The notes below the pieces were generated by a model. It saw only the letters and a program-made list of their open reading frames with translations, had not been told where the DNA came from and did no database searches. Positions 1 to 7,708 of a DNA stretch of 55,422 nucleotides are shown one piece after another; within the stretch, counting starts at the first letter, position 1; each line of letters begins with the position of its first letter. Made by a program: the position numbers and the translations under genes. Source of the stretch: an uncultured Bacillota bacterium (GTDB lineage Bacteria > Bacillota > Clostridia > Christensenellales > UBA1242); assembly GCA_947053645.1 (NCBI GenBank), contig CAMRTM010000005.1:1-55422 (forward strand), given 5' to 3'.

Positions 1-530
1 AGGTCGCTGCCCATGGACACCCCTTGCGCAAGTCTTGTAACCTTAACGCCAAGTGGATTAAGAAGCCTTGCAATATACATCGCAGTGGCATCGCCCTCAA
101 CATCTGGATTTGTTGCCATGATGACCTCTGTCACCCCGTCAGTTTTAATTCTATCAAGAAGCTCCCTAATTCTTATATCATCTGGGCCTTTATTCTCAAG
201 TGGGCTGATTGTACCAAAAAGCACATGGTACACCCCTTCATAGTCTTTCACTTTTTCCATTGAAACAACATCTTTAGGCTCTTTTACAACACAAACTATC
301 TTTCTATTGCGTTTTTCGCAAATGTCGCAAACCTCTCTATCTGTGAAATTGCCACACACCTTGCAAAAACCTATTTTGTTTTTCGCTTCAATTATTGCAT
401 TAGAAAAATTCTCTGCCCGCGTTTTACTTCCCTCAATTATAGAGTAAGCGTAGCGCTGTGCGGTTTTGTACCCAACACTTGGCAGAGTTCTAAACTGTTC
501 AATAAGTTTTTCAATCGTCTCGTTTTGCAT
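1..530 (-). CDS. recR: Recombination protein RecR (3' end cut by window edge)
   Basis: RecR acts with RecF and RecO to load RecA at single-strand gaps. The reading frame is open from an ATG at 530 to the window edge, giving about 176 residues of an expected ~200, so only the extreme C-terminus is missing. It is absent from the ORF track because the stop lies outside the window. Reading the minus strand gives MQNETIEKLIEQFRTLPSVG, the usual RecR helix-hairpin-helix start. A four-cysteine zinc finger (CKVCGNFTDREVCDIC) follows near residues 54-69, then a Toprim-like region containing ATNPDVEGDATAMYI. The start lies one base after the ybaB stop, so the two genes are probably translationally coupled. 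The dnaX-ybaB-recR order is the classic Firmicutes arrangement. Identity is very secure. Confidence 0.96.
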   Translation of the reverse strand, partial: MQNETIEKLIEQFRTLPSVGYKTAQRYAYSIIEGSKTRAENFSNAIIEAKNKIGFCKVCGNFTDREVCDICEKRNRKIVCVVKEPKDVVSMEKVKDYEGVYHVLFGTISPLENKGPDDIRIRELLDRIKTDGVTEVIMATNPDVEGDATAMYIARLLNPLGVKVTRLAQGVSMGSD

Positions 531-531
531 A

Positions 532-849
532 TTACATTCCTAGAGAAGGAAGTTTCTCTTTCTCCACCCTTTCTATTTGGCTGATTGCATCATTGAATGC
601 AGAAACAATAAGATCCTCAAGCATCTCCACATCATCAGGGTCTACAACCTCTTCTTTAATTTTAACTGTCTTTAAAGTTTTGTTGCCAAGCATCACGACT
701 TCTACCATGCCACCGCCACTGCGAGCAGTAAACTCAGTTTCATCTATTTCCCGTCTTGTTCTTTGCATATCCTCCTGCATTTTCTGTGCTTGACGCATGA
801 GTGACTGCATATTGCCTCCGCCAAAGCCTCCAAAATTTCCGTATGCCAT
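532..849 (-). CDS. ybaB: YbaB/EbfC family nucleoid-associated protein
   Basis: A small DNA-binding protein of the YbaB/EbfC family, dimeric in characterised members and almost always encoded between dnaX and recR. I moved the start from the tracked 861 to the ATG at 849. The sequence there reads GGAGGTAATTATG, so the tracked ATG lies inside the ribosome binding site. The protein is then 105 residues, a normal length. It starts with a Gly/Phe-rich segment (MAYGNFGGFGGGN), followed by the family signature MRQAQKMQEDMQ and the GGGMVEVVMLGN core. The C-terminal part (DDVEMLEDLIVSAFNDA) is typical. It lies 13 bases after the tau-extension ORF and ends one base before the recR start. Confidence 0.95.
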   Translation of the reverse strand: MAYGNFGGFGGGNMQSLMRQAQKMQEDMQRTRREIDETEFTARSGGGMVEVVMLGNKTLKTVKIKEEVVDPDDVEMLEDLIVSAFNDAISQIERVEKEKLPSLGM

Positions 850-862
850 AATTACCTCCATT

Positions 863-1192
863 TTATTTTATAATCAAGTAGTCACCAAATTGGTCGCTTA
901 ATTTTTCTATATCTTTTTCTTGTCCAGATTTTACAACAGGCAAATATTCAATCTTAAGTTGTAAATCGATACCCTGCCACCTGATTGCATTTTCAATTTC
1001 TCGTCTTCCTTCAGTCAAAAGATTGTAAATAGTAGAATCTTTTAATCTTACTATTAAACGCCCTTCTTCAATAGACACATCTGTAATATCTCCACATGCA
1101 ACATGGAGTGCAACCTGACGATGTTCTTTAAGGAAAAGGACAACCTTCCCCCACACCGTTTTGGGAGTAATATTACCCCGCACCGCCATCAA
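863..1192 (-). CDS. dnaX: DnaX C-terminal (tau-type) domain in the -1 frame
   Basis: This 109-codon frame starts with TTG-ATG and resembles the conserved C-terminal domain found at the end of many Firmicutes DnaX/tau proteins (TVWGKVVLFLKEHRQVALHVACGD, then a beta strand and a helix). It is not preceded by a usable ribosome binding site. The dnaX frame stops at 1195-1197, immediately after a run of nine A residues. A -1 shift on that run reads K-K-K-L-K-L-M-A-V-R straight into this frame without a stop, giving a product of about 481 residues. I therefore interpret it as the tau-specific extension of dnaX made by programmed frameshifting or transcriptional slippage. Alternatives are a separately translated polypeptide, a real split gene, or an assembly error in the homopolymer. 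Confidence 0.78.
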   Translation of the reverse strand: MMAVRGNITPKTVWGKVVLFLKEHRQVALHVACGDITDVSIEEGRLIVRLKDSTIYNLLTEGRREIENAIRWQGIDLQLKIEYLPVVKSGQEKDIEKLSDQFGDYLIIK

Positions 1193-1194
1193 TT

Positions 1195-2307
1195 TTAGTT
1201 TTTTTTTACATCCTCACTACTTAGTCCCATCATCGCAGATAGCGATAATGTTTCTAAAAGAAGCCTTGGTGACAAAGTATATCTTAGTTCATTCTCAGCA
1301 CCTGCAAAAATTTGCATAAAGGATATAAGTTTCTTTTCATCTACTCCTTTCGCCTGTGCCATATACTTTTCAAGTACTTCCTCTGGAAGATTTAAAAGTT
1401 TGTTAGGCTCATTACATGTCGCACAAACAAGCAAATTTCTTGCATGCTTTGACAAATCCTTAACAAATACTGACATGTTTTTACCAGTTTTATCAAGTTC
1501 ATCAATAAAACTTAGCAATAAGCCTATTTCTTTATTAAAAGCATAATCATAAAATTTCAATAAGTTGTCATAATCGGTTGTACCAAGCACCTTAAGTGCG
1601 TCTTCTTTAGTGACCTTACCACCGCTGTATGCACAAATGGAATCCGCGATAGATAATGTATCCCTTACACTTCCTTCGCCACTTGCTGCAATAAGTTTAA
1701 GTGCTTCATCGTCATAACTTATATTTTCACTGTCCAAGATGTTGCGAAGTAGTTTGGTAAGAAGTTCTACGCTGACAAGCCTAAAATCAAATCTCACACA
1801 TCTTGAAAGAATTGTCGCTGGAAGTTTATGCACCTCTGTAGTTGCTAAGATAAATATAACATGCTTTGGAGGTTCTTCCAAAGTTTTAAGTAAAGCATTA
1901 AAAGCACTATCTGTAAGCATATGTACTTCGTCAATGATATAAACTTTATACCTAGCATCAACGGGCAAAAATTTTACTTTCTCTCGTATCTCACGAATAT
2001 CGTCTACTCTGTTATTTGAAGCAGCGTCTATTTCAATTACATTTATATCATTCTCGCCTTCCAACCTTTTACAAGTTTCGCACTGTCCGCAAGGCGAGCC
2101 ATTTTGATTATTTTCACAATTTACCGCCTTTGCAAGTATTCTTGCAACACTTGTCTTACCTATTCCGCGGGACCCCGTAAAAAGATAGGCATGAGAAAGA
2201 TTTCCGCTTGCAATTTGATTTGCAAGGGCTTTTGTGATATGCTCCTGTCCAATAACCTCTTCAAAATTTTTTGGTCTATATTTTCTATATAATGCTAAAT
2301 GTTCCAT
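1195..2307 (-). CDS. dnaX: DNA polymerase III subunit gamma (tau by frameshift)
   Basis: This is the clamp-loader ATPase of the replisome. Visible motifs are Walker A GSRGIGKT (residues 45-52), four zinc-binding cysteines around residues 64-79 (CENNQNGSPCGQCETC), Walker B IIDEVH (124-129), the ATTE segment near 155 and the SRC motif (168-170). In 370 residues it contains the AAA+ module and the collar domain. It stops one codon after an A9 run (GTA AAA AAA AAC TAA), so this is the short gamma form; the next ORF supplies the tau part. The ATG has no ribosome binding site and lies 6 nt after a TAATAT -10 box with TTGCAA 17 nt further upstream, which suggests a leaderless message. It heads the dnaX-ybaB-recR operon. 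Confidence 0.97.
   Translation of the reverse strand: MEHLALYRKYRPKNFEEVIGQEHITKALANQIASGNLSHAYLFTGSRGIGKTSVARILAKAVNCENNQNGSPCGQCETCKRLEGENDINVIEIDAASNNRVDDIREIREKVKFLPVDARYKVYIIDEVHMLTDSAFNALLKTLEEPPKHVIFILATTEVHKLPATILSRCVRFDFRLVSVELLTKLLRNILDSENISYDDEALKLIAASGEGSVRDTLSIADSICAYSGGKVTKEDALKVLGTTDYDNLLKFYDYAFNKEIGLLLSFIDELDKTGKNMSVFVKDLSKHARNLLVCATCNEPNKLLNLPEEVLEKYMAQAKGVDEKKLISFMQIFAGAENELRYTLSPRLLLETLSLSAMMGLSSEDVKKN
1199..1207 (-). other. A9 slippery run at the end of dnaX gamma frame
   Basis: There are nine consecutive T on the plus strand, so A9 in the mRNA, in the context GTA AAA AAA AAC TAA. A purine-rich GAGG lies 4 nt upstream. A possible hairpin (GGGGTA-ATAT-TACTCC with one G-U pair) begins 19 nt downstream. 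In known dnaX genes, E. coli uses A AAA AAG with an internal Shine-Dalgarno and a hairpin, and Thermus thermophilus uses transcriptional slippage on nine A. The run length here matches the Thermus case. The hairpin is further away than in known ribosomal frameshift sites, so slippage during transcription may be the better model. Confidence 0.72.
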
Positions 2308-2313
2308 ATCTTT

Positions 2314-2342
2314 ATATTACACTTTTATTTTTTAAATTGCAA
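2314..2342 (-). promoter_or_regulatory. Promoter of the dnaX operon (leaderless)
   Basis: TTGCAA (2337-2342), a 17-nt spacer and TAATAT (2319-2314), followed by only 6 nt before the dnaX ATG. Transcription would begin at or next to the start codon. Confidence 0.6.
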
Positions 2343-2346
2343 CCAA

Positions 2347-3093
2347 TTAAACAAGGCTGATTAAATTTGAAAATCCACCTTCCTCTAAACTTGCTCCACC
2401 AATTAAGGCACCATTGACACCTTTCGCATGGGTTATAGCATGAATGTTTTTATTATTTACGCTTCCACCATAAAGCACACAAATCTCCTTCGCCGCCTTA
2501 AGTGAGAAATCATCTTCAATAACTTTCCGTATTGCTTTCACGCCATATTCAATTTCTCTGACCGTAGCATTTTTACCACTGCCAATTGCCCAAATAGGCT
2601 CATATGATATTGTTACTCGTTCAAGTTCATTTTCATACAAACCTTTTAACGCTTCTTCAATTTGGGTTTTTAAAGTTTCTAAAGTTTTTAAAGTGTTTTT
2701 CTCTGCAAGTGATTCTCCTACACATAGTATCACACCAAGCCCATTTTTCAGAGCAACTTTAATTTTTTTGTTAATCTGTTTGTTGTTCTCCTTAAACTTT
2801 ACCCGTCTTTCACTATGTCCGACAATTACTGTATCCACACCAGCACATTTAAGCATTCCTCCACTGATTTCACCCGTGTAACTTCCGCATTCTTCCTCGC
2901 TTAGATTTTGCGCTCCAAGTTTTATGCCAGTATCATCTAAAAGTAATCTGCCAATACTGAGAGAAGTATATGGTAGGCAAAGAGTAAGTTCTACATTTTT
3001 ACTGTTATCAAATCTTGAAATCATATTTATTAAATAATCTCGTGACTGAATTGGAGTTTGATTCATTTTAATATTTGCAATTATTTTTTTCAT
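2347..3093 (-). CDS. tpiA: Triosephosphate isomerase
   Basis: Interconverts dihydroxyacetone phosphate and glyceraldehyde 3-phosphate in glycolysis. I place the start at the ATG at 3093, which overlaps the pgk stop as ATGA and has AGGAG upstream. The tracked start at 3123 lies within pgk and would add ten non-homologous residues. The protein is then 248 residues, the normal length. Active-site residues are all present: K9 in NIKMN, H93 in GHSERR and E165 in SYEPIWAIGSGK. The phosphate-binding LYGGSVN segment and the C-terminal GALIGGASL are also seen. The usual GNWKMN reads ANIKMN, a mild substitution outside the catalytic residues. Overlap with pgk implies translational coupling. Confidence 0.97.
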   Translation of the reverse strand: MKKIIANIKMNQTPIQSRDYLINMISRFDNSKNVELTLCLPYTSLSIGRLLLDDTGIKLGAQNLSEEECGSYTGEISGGMLKCAGVDTVIVGHSERRVKFKENNKQINKKIKVALKNGLGVILCVGESLAEKNTLKTLETLKTQIEEALKGLYENELERVTISYEPIWAIGSGKNATVREIEYGVKAIRKVIEDDFSLKAAKEICVLYGGSVNNKNIHAITHAKGVNGALIGGASLEEGGFSNLISLV

Positions 3094-4271
3094 CTTATTT
3101 GCTCCTGAATTACCTCTAGACATGGCAGAGAGCCATCTTCAATAAACTTCAAGGTTGCCCCACCACCGGTGGAAAGAAAATTGACGCCACCTGCATTCTT
3201 GCTTGCTTTAACAGCACTTACACTGTCGCCGCCACCTACCACTGAATATGCTTTACTTAAACTGATTGCCTTTGCAATCTTATTAGTTCCCTCTCTATAA
3301 TCTTCATCTTCATATTTACCAAGAGGCCCGTTCCAAACAATTTGTCCTGCTTGCATAATTTCTTCACTAAACAGTTTTACTGTTTTAGGTCCGATATCCA
3401 TTCCAACCATATCTTCAATAAGTGAATCAGTAGCGAACTTTTTCTGTTTCTTATCTCCCTTCCTTACCGCAATATGGTCGATAGGAAGTAAAACTTTTTT
3501 ACCTTTTTCCTTAGCATAATTTAGAACATCGCGTGCAACATCCACTGAATCAAGATAGGTTATTGACTCTCCAACCGCAATTCCAGATGCAACAAGGAAG
3601 GTGTAAGCCATTGCTCCTCCTATGAGAATGGTGTCTGCTTGGTCAATAAATCTTCTAAGTATCTTAATCTTATATGGCACCTTTGCACCGCCAATTACTG
3701 CTACAAAAGGTCGTTTTGGTTCTTCCATCGCTTGCGTTAAAACATTAACCTCTTTTTCCATAAGAAGACCTATTGCGTTTGGCATAAGCCTAGCAATTCC
3801 ATATGTAGTTGCATGCTTACGATGAGAGCATCCAAAAGCGTCATTTATAAACACATCTCCAATAGATGCGAGTTCTCTTGCAAATTTCATGTCACACTTA
3901 GTTTCGCCTTCATAGAATCTTACATTTTCAAGTAATAGCACCTCTCCATTATTCATGGAATGCAATCTCTCTTTAACTTCGAACCCAGTAGCCTTATTAC
4001 TGAAATATACTTTTGTATTAAGTTTCTGCATAAGAATTAATGAAATAGGCCATAAAGACAATCTTATCTCATAACCCTCTGGTCTTCCCATATGCGACAT
4101 TAATACTATTTTTGCTTCCTGTTCAATCAAATATTTGATGGTAGGAAGGGAGGCATTGACTCTATTCAAATCCAATATTTTTCCATTTTTGTCTATAGGC
4201 ACATTGAAATCCACCCTTAAAAGCACTACTTTACCTTTAAGATTAACTAAATCCTTAACCGTTCTTTTCAT
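3090..4271 (-). CDS. pgk: Phosphoglycerate kinase
   Basis: Catalyses 1,3-bisphosphoglycerate + ADP to 3-phosphoglycerate + ATP. At 393 residues it has the usual bacterial length. Recognisable segments are RVDFNVPID near the N-terminus, SHMGRPEG, ENVRFYEGE, FINDAFGCSHRKHAT, the nucleotide-domain GGAKVPYKI (usually GGAKVSDKI) and the C-terminal GGGDSVSAV and LSTGGGATLKF. The ATG at 4271 is preceded by AAGGAGAAATA. The gene is first of a two-gene unit with tpiA, overlapping it by 4 nt, and the dus gene ends 47 nt upstream on the same strand. There is no gap gene next to it in this window. Identity is certain. Confidence 0.98.
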   Translation of the reverse strand: MKRTVKDLVNLKGKVVLLRVDFNVPIDKNGKILDLNRVNASLPTIKYLIEQEAKIVLMSHMGRPEGYEIRLSLWPISLILMQKLNTKVYFSNKATGFEVKERLHSMNNGEVLLLENVRFYEGETKCDMKFARELASIGDVFINDAFGCSHRKHATTYGIARLMPNAIGLLMEKEVNVLTQAMEEPKRPFVAVIGGAKVPYKIKILRRFIDQADTILIGGAMAYTFLVASGIAVGESITYLDSVDVARDVLNYAKEKGKKVLLPIDHIAVRKGDKKQKKFATDSLIEDMVGMDIGPKTVKLFSEEIMQAGQIVWNGPLGKYEDEDYREGTNKIAKAISLSKAYSVVGGGDSVSAVKASKNAGGVNFLSTGGGATLKFIEDGSLPCLEVIQEQIR

Positions 4272-4318
4272 TATTTCTCCTTATCTAAAGAATACTATAT
4301 TTAACAAAAATCACAAAA

Positions 4319-5239
4319 CTATTTTAAGATATCTTTCAAGATTTTTAAACTATCGTCTATGCTTGGACTTGTGGCGATGCGAAGTCTGACCCCGCTGGCA
4401 TTTGGTATATCTAAGGTATACCATAAAAAGTGTTTCCGTAGGTATAAAACCAAAAACTCTTCGCTATAATGCTGACGCAAAATTTTAACATGCATTTCTA
4501 TTACTTTATATATATCCTTTGGTTTTTCACCACCTTTAAGGATGCTAAAAATCCAAGGTCTGCCTTGGGCACCACGGCCTATCATTACGCCATCTACACC
4601 GGTAGTTCTCATTCTATTGTAACTTTCGCAATCAACAACATCACCATTCCCTATTACTGGAATATTAACTGAGGCTTTAAGTCTTGCAATTGCATCTAGG
4701 TCTGCTTTCCCACTGTACCCCTGCATTGTAGTCCTAGCATGAAGAGTGATAAAACTCGCACCACTTTCTTCACACATCCTGCCGAAATCACGACTGACAT
4801 CTTTATCATAGCCCAGTCTAAATTTCACTGACACAGGTCTTGTAGACACCTTGACGCAGGATTTTATTATTTCACTTGCAAGTGAAAAATCTTTCATAAG
4901 AGCACTTCCCTCGCCATTTTTGACTATTTTTGGTGCGGGACAGCCCATATTTATATCTATCACATCATAGTGACTTAAAAGTGGATTGTTTATCGCCTTT
5001 GCCATAACATCAGGTTCATGTCCAAAAATCTGTCCAACTTTAATTTTTTCTGCATCGCTTGTTAGTGTCATAAACTCGGTTTTACGAGGGTTATGAAGCA
5101 TGGCACGGGCTGAAAGCATTTCGCTCCAGCAAGCATCCGCACCAAATTCACAGGCCAGTTGTCTTAATCCAACATCGCTTACCCCCGCCATAGGTGCAAG
5201 AAAAAGCGATTCATAAAAATCTAGTTCTCCTATTTTCAT
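4319..5239 (-). CDS. tRNA-dihydrouridine synthase (DusB-like)
   Basis: An FMN-dependent enzyme that reduces uridine to dihydrouridine in tRNA D-loops. Its 306 residues are typical of bacterial Dus. It opens with the FMN-binding FLAPMAGVSD, has the catalytic cysteine at residue 100 in DINMGCPAPKIVKNGEGSALM, and continues with SVKFRLGYD, ITLHARTTMQGYSG, VIGNGDV and GVMIGRGAQGRPWIF. The family is clear; DusB over other Dus subgroups is my best judgement. No ribosome binding site precedes the ATG. It sits 6 nt after an extended -10 box (TGTTAAAAT), so the message is probably leaderless. Confidence 0.94.
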   Translation of the reverse strand: MKIGELDFYESLFLAPMAGVSDVGLRQLACEFGADACWSEMLSARAMLHNPRKTEFMTLTSDAEKIKVGQIFGHEPDVMAKAINNPLLSHYDVIDINMGCPAPKIVKNGEGSALMKDFSLASEIIKSCVKVSTRPVSVKFRLGYDKDVSRDFGRMCEESGASFITLHARTTMQGYSGKADLDAIARLKASVNIPVIGNGDVVDCESYNRMRTTGVDGVMIGRGAQGRPWIFSILKGGEKPKDIYKVIEMHVKILRQHYSEEFLVLYLRKHFLWYTLDIPNASGVRLRIATSPSIDDSLKILKDILK

Positions 5240-5245
5240 GGAACT

Positions 5246-5254
5246 ATTTTAACA
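5246..5254 (-). promoter_or_regulatory. Extended -10 promoter of dus (leaderless)
   Basis: TGT-TAAAAT on the minus strand (TAAAAT 5251-5246), then 6 nt (AGTTCC) and the ATG at 5239. The -35 is poor, as is common with extended -10 promoters. Confidence 0.5.
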
Positions 5255-5274
5255 AATTTTCATTAAAAAATAAA

Positions 5275-5547
5275 CTATTTTACTGCTAGTTTAAAACTAT
5301 TAAAACTTTTAAATATTGTCACTTTCTTAGGGCGCGACATATACACACGCTTTGTAATAGGATTTATGCATTTTCTGGCTTTGGTTTCAACTACCTTGAA
5401 TTTGCCAAAATTTCGCAAACTTACCTCTTCTCCCTTTTTTAGCACCTCTATTATTGTGTTTTTAAATTCACTTAAAACTTTTTCACATTTAACTTTTGAT
5501 AATTTTGTTTTTCTTGAAACAAGTTCAATTAATTCACTCTTATTCAT
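5275..5547 (-). CDS. hup: HU-family DNA-binding protein
   Basis: A 90-residue histone-like protein of the HU/IHF family that bends and compacts DNA. The N-terminal helices (MNKSELIELVSRKTKLSKVKCEKVLSEF) are followed by the saddle strands EEVSLRNFGKFKVVETKARK, then the DNA-gripping arm region, which here reads CINPITKRVYMSRPKKV. The C-terminal FKSFNSFKLAVK matches the usual FKAGKALKDAVN in position but lacks its small residues, so this is a somewhat divergent HU. The ATG lies within the last codons of the upstream flippase gene (8-nt overlap), with GGAGGAGAATA as ribosome binding site, so translation is probably coupled to it. Confidence 0.93.
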   Translation of the reverse strand: MNKSELIELVSRKTKLSKVKCEKVLSEFKNTIIEVLKKGEEVSLRNFGKFKVVETKARKCINPITKRVYMSRPKKVTIFKSFNSFKLAVK

Positions 5548-7066
5548 TATTCTCCTCCCTTCTTAAATGCTTGCCAAAATACCTAACTATTAAACTTTTA
5601 ATTATTGGAAGACAAAGAAGAAGGTATGTGATTCCGCCTAAAATTATTGAAAACACTATCATTACAAAATTTGAAAAACTTAGTGCTTTGATAAAAATCC
5701 ACACTACCATGAACATAACAAGAGAAGAAAGCAAGGGGGTAAAAAATTCAAATGCAGGTATTTTAACAAGCCCGCCAAGTTTAATAATTGCAAGGATGGA
5801 AATGATGAGTGCTAAAAAAATATTTGAAAGCGGAAGGGCAAAAATATTAACTGAAGGCAGGGCTGACATAAAGATGACAATAAGCACTTTTATTATTCCG
5901 CCTATTAAGGTTATTACAAAAGAATATGTGTAATAGCCCTTTGCCTGCAAAATAGAAAGTAAAAATTGCATGATTGCACTTAAAATTATACTTACTCCAC
6001 CCACCATAGTAAGACTTACTGCTTGGGATAGGAAACCTTTTATAGCGTTTGGATATATAAACGGATAAAGTACAGGCGACAAAGCCATAAGTCCAAATAC
6101 AAGTGGAAGCAAAAATAGCCACAAAAGTGAAAAAGAAGTGGAAATCGATTTTTTCTGTCCTTCCAAGTCACCCTTGCCAGACAAATATGAAATTTTAGGG
6201 AGAAGTGCCATTGCAACTGAAAGCGAAATAATAAGCGGAAAATTTAAAATTGCACCCACAACCCCTGTTTGTAACCCATATAAAGAGGTCGCCACCTCTG
6301 CCCCAATTCCAGCAATGGCAAGTCTGCCTACTATTACAAGCGAATCTACTGCATGAGTAAGAGGCAATACGCCACCCGCAAGTGAAAGCGGCACTACAGC
6401 TTTAAAGAATGGCTTTATCACAACTGAGGAGTCGTATTTTGGCAATTTCACTTTAGTGAGCATATAAAAAACTAGGTAAAATCCCGCAAGCACTTCGCTT
6501 AAAGTAATCCCTACAAAAGCGCCAAACACCCCCATTCCTTTTTTACCAAGCAACATGGCAAACAAAAGCCCAAAAGCAAATTTAATAATCTGCTCTATTA
6601 TCTGGCTAATCGCGGTTGGCGTCATATTTTCATAACCCTGAATAACACCTCTAATACAACCAATTAATGCACCCAAAAATAAAAGAGGAAGAATAAGTCT
6701 ATAAGAGATATAGTTTGCCCCTATGCCTTGTGCAGAGGCGATACTGCGTGCAAAAATAAAGAAAGCACCACCAATTATTAAACTTAACCCAACAGAAAAA
6801 TAAAGCGAGATTCTTAAATAACCAGCTATTTTACCTCTTTCTCCCCTTGCACGAGCCTGCGAAACAAGTTTTGAAAGAGAGGTTGTAACCCCTCCAGTGG
6901 TAAGAACAAGCATGAGAGAATATAGCGACATTATCATTTGAAAGGCACCAATTCCCTCTATTCCAATGATGTTTGTAAGTGGCAAACGAAACATTGCACC
7001 AAAAAGTTTGCAGATAAATCCGCTTACAATAAGTACTATCGCACCCCTACCAACACCGTTTTTCAT
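5540..7066 (-). CDS. SpoVB/MurJ-like lipid flippase of the MOP superfamily
   Basis: A 508-residue, about 14-helix membrane protein of the polysaccharide-biosynthesis/SpoVB family, whose characterised relatives flip lipid-linked precursors for the cell wall. It begins MKNGVGRGAIVLIVSGFICKLFGAMFRLPLTNIIG, followed by GAFQMIMSLYSLMLVLTTGGVTTSLSKLVS, both characteristic of SpoVB-like proteins of Clostridia. The C-terminus is short and charged (RREENNE). I cannot tell whether it serves sporulation cortex synthesis, vegetative lipid II flipping or another glycan. The start has no clear ribosome binding site; a TGCTATAGT extended -10 lies 15 nt upstream, so any leader would be very short. It overlaps the HU gene by 8 nt. 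Confidence 0.88.
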   Translation of the reverse strand: MKNGVGRGAIVLIVSGFICKLFGAMFRLPLTNIIGIEGIGAFQMIMSLYSLMLVLTTGGVTTSLSKLVSQARARGERGKIAGYLRISLYFSVGLSLIIGGAFFIFARSIASAQGIGANYISYRLILPLLFLGALIGCIRGVIQGYENMTPTAISQIIEQIIKFAFGLLFAMLLGKKGMGVFGAFVGITLSEVLAGFYLVFYMLTKVKLPKYDSSVVIKPFFKAVVPLSLAGGVLPLTHAVDSLVIVGRLAIAGIGAEVATSLYGLQTGVVGAILNFPLIISLSVAMALLPKISYLSGKGDLEGQKKSISTSFSLLWLFLLPLVFGLMALSPVLYPFIYPNAIKGFLSQAVSLTMVGGVSIILSAIMQFLLSILQAKGYYTYSFVITLIGGIIKVLIVIFMSALPSVNIFALPLSNIFLALIISILAIIKLGGLVKIPAFEFFTPLLSSLVMFMVVWIFIKALSFSNFVMIVFSIILGGITYLLLCLPIIKSLIVRYFGKHLRREENNE

Positions 7067-7144
7067 ACAATATAGGGTGCAACTATAGCATTTTTTTATA
7101 CAAAATGGAAAAACTAGAAATATAAAAAATTTTTAAAAAAGGTA

Positions 7145-7173
7145 TTTACATTTGCTTTTTTTTGTGTTATCAT
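7145..7173 (+). promoter_or_regulatory. Promoter for the 160-aa unknown gene
   Basis: TTTACA (7145-7150), 17-nt spacer rich in T, TATCAT (7168-7173). About 18 nt of leader precede the GAGGAG ribosome binding site region. Confidence 0.55.
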
Positions 7174-7197
7174 ATAGCCAATAAGAGGAGTATACTA

Positions 7198-7680
7198 ATG
7201 GAAAAACGATATATTACCGAAACAAATCCTTATGAAGGACAGGGGGGAGAATTCTTCCAGCACATGAATGACATGCTTGCACTTGTTTATTTTTCTTCTT
7301 TCAAACTTAGAAAATCCCCAGAGGAATTTGACGATTTTTTCTCTGGCAAGCAAAAATTCAAAAGAGCAACAGCGAATAGCAACCAAATGCAACAGGACTT
7401 AATGAAAATTAAGGATATGAAAAGTATAAAAGAGCAACCTATACTACAAACAATTAGCGATTTCGTAACAAGGATGACTGAAGAAGATAAATATGCAGAT
7501 TTAGTTTCTTATTATGCAAGAAAGGCTGGTCATAAATATTTGCTTGTAGGAAAACTTTTAAATGATATTGCAAATAATAGAATAGACCAGAAACAAGCAG
7601 TTGCTGAATTTAACGAATTTTCAACAATTCTTGAAGAGAAATTTAATAAAAGAAAAGAAAATGATGATGAAAGCGTATAA
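7198..7680 (+). CDS. Unrecognised 160-aa soluble protein
   Basis: I do not recognise this protein. The tracked start at 7162 is replaced by the ATG at 7198, which has AAGAGGAG eight bases upstream; the earlier start would lie on the -10 box. The product is 160 residues, hydrophilic and predicted mostly helical, with no signal peptide or membrane segment. The C-terminus is highly charged and ends KRKENDDESV. The last residues closely resemble the tail of the WG-like protein ending at 15456 (KKNDDESE), at DNA level too. It is a monocistronic unit between the divergent flippase gene and the convergent H1-tailed gene, with its own promoter and terminator. Confidence 0.75.
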   Translation: MEKRYITETNPYEGQGGEFFQHMNDMLALVYFSSFKLRKSPEEFDDFFSGKQKFKRATANSNQMQQDLMKIKDMKSIKEQPILQTISDFVTRMTEEDKYADLVSYYARKAGHKYLLVGKLLNDIANNRIDQKQAVAEFNEFSTILEEKFNKRKENDDESV

Positions 7681-7708
7681 AAAATCCCTATAAATTAGGG
7701 ATTTTTTA
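7679..7708. terminator. Bidirectional intrinsic terminator
   Basis: AAAAAATCCCTA-TAAAT-TAGGGATTTTTT between two convergent genes. Poly-T follows the stem on both strands. Confidence 0.85.

Noticed and set aside
7231-7246. G6 run in the 160-aa gene as another contingency tract
   Set aside because: It is coding and only six long, so it is within what could occur by chance; the C6 run near 21325 is similar.
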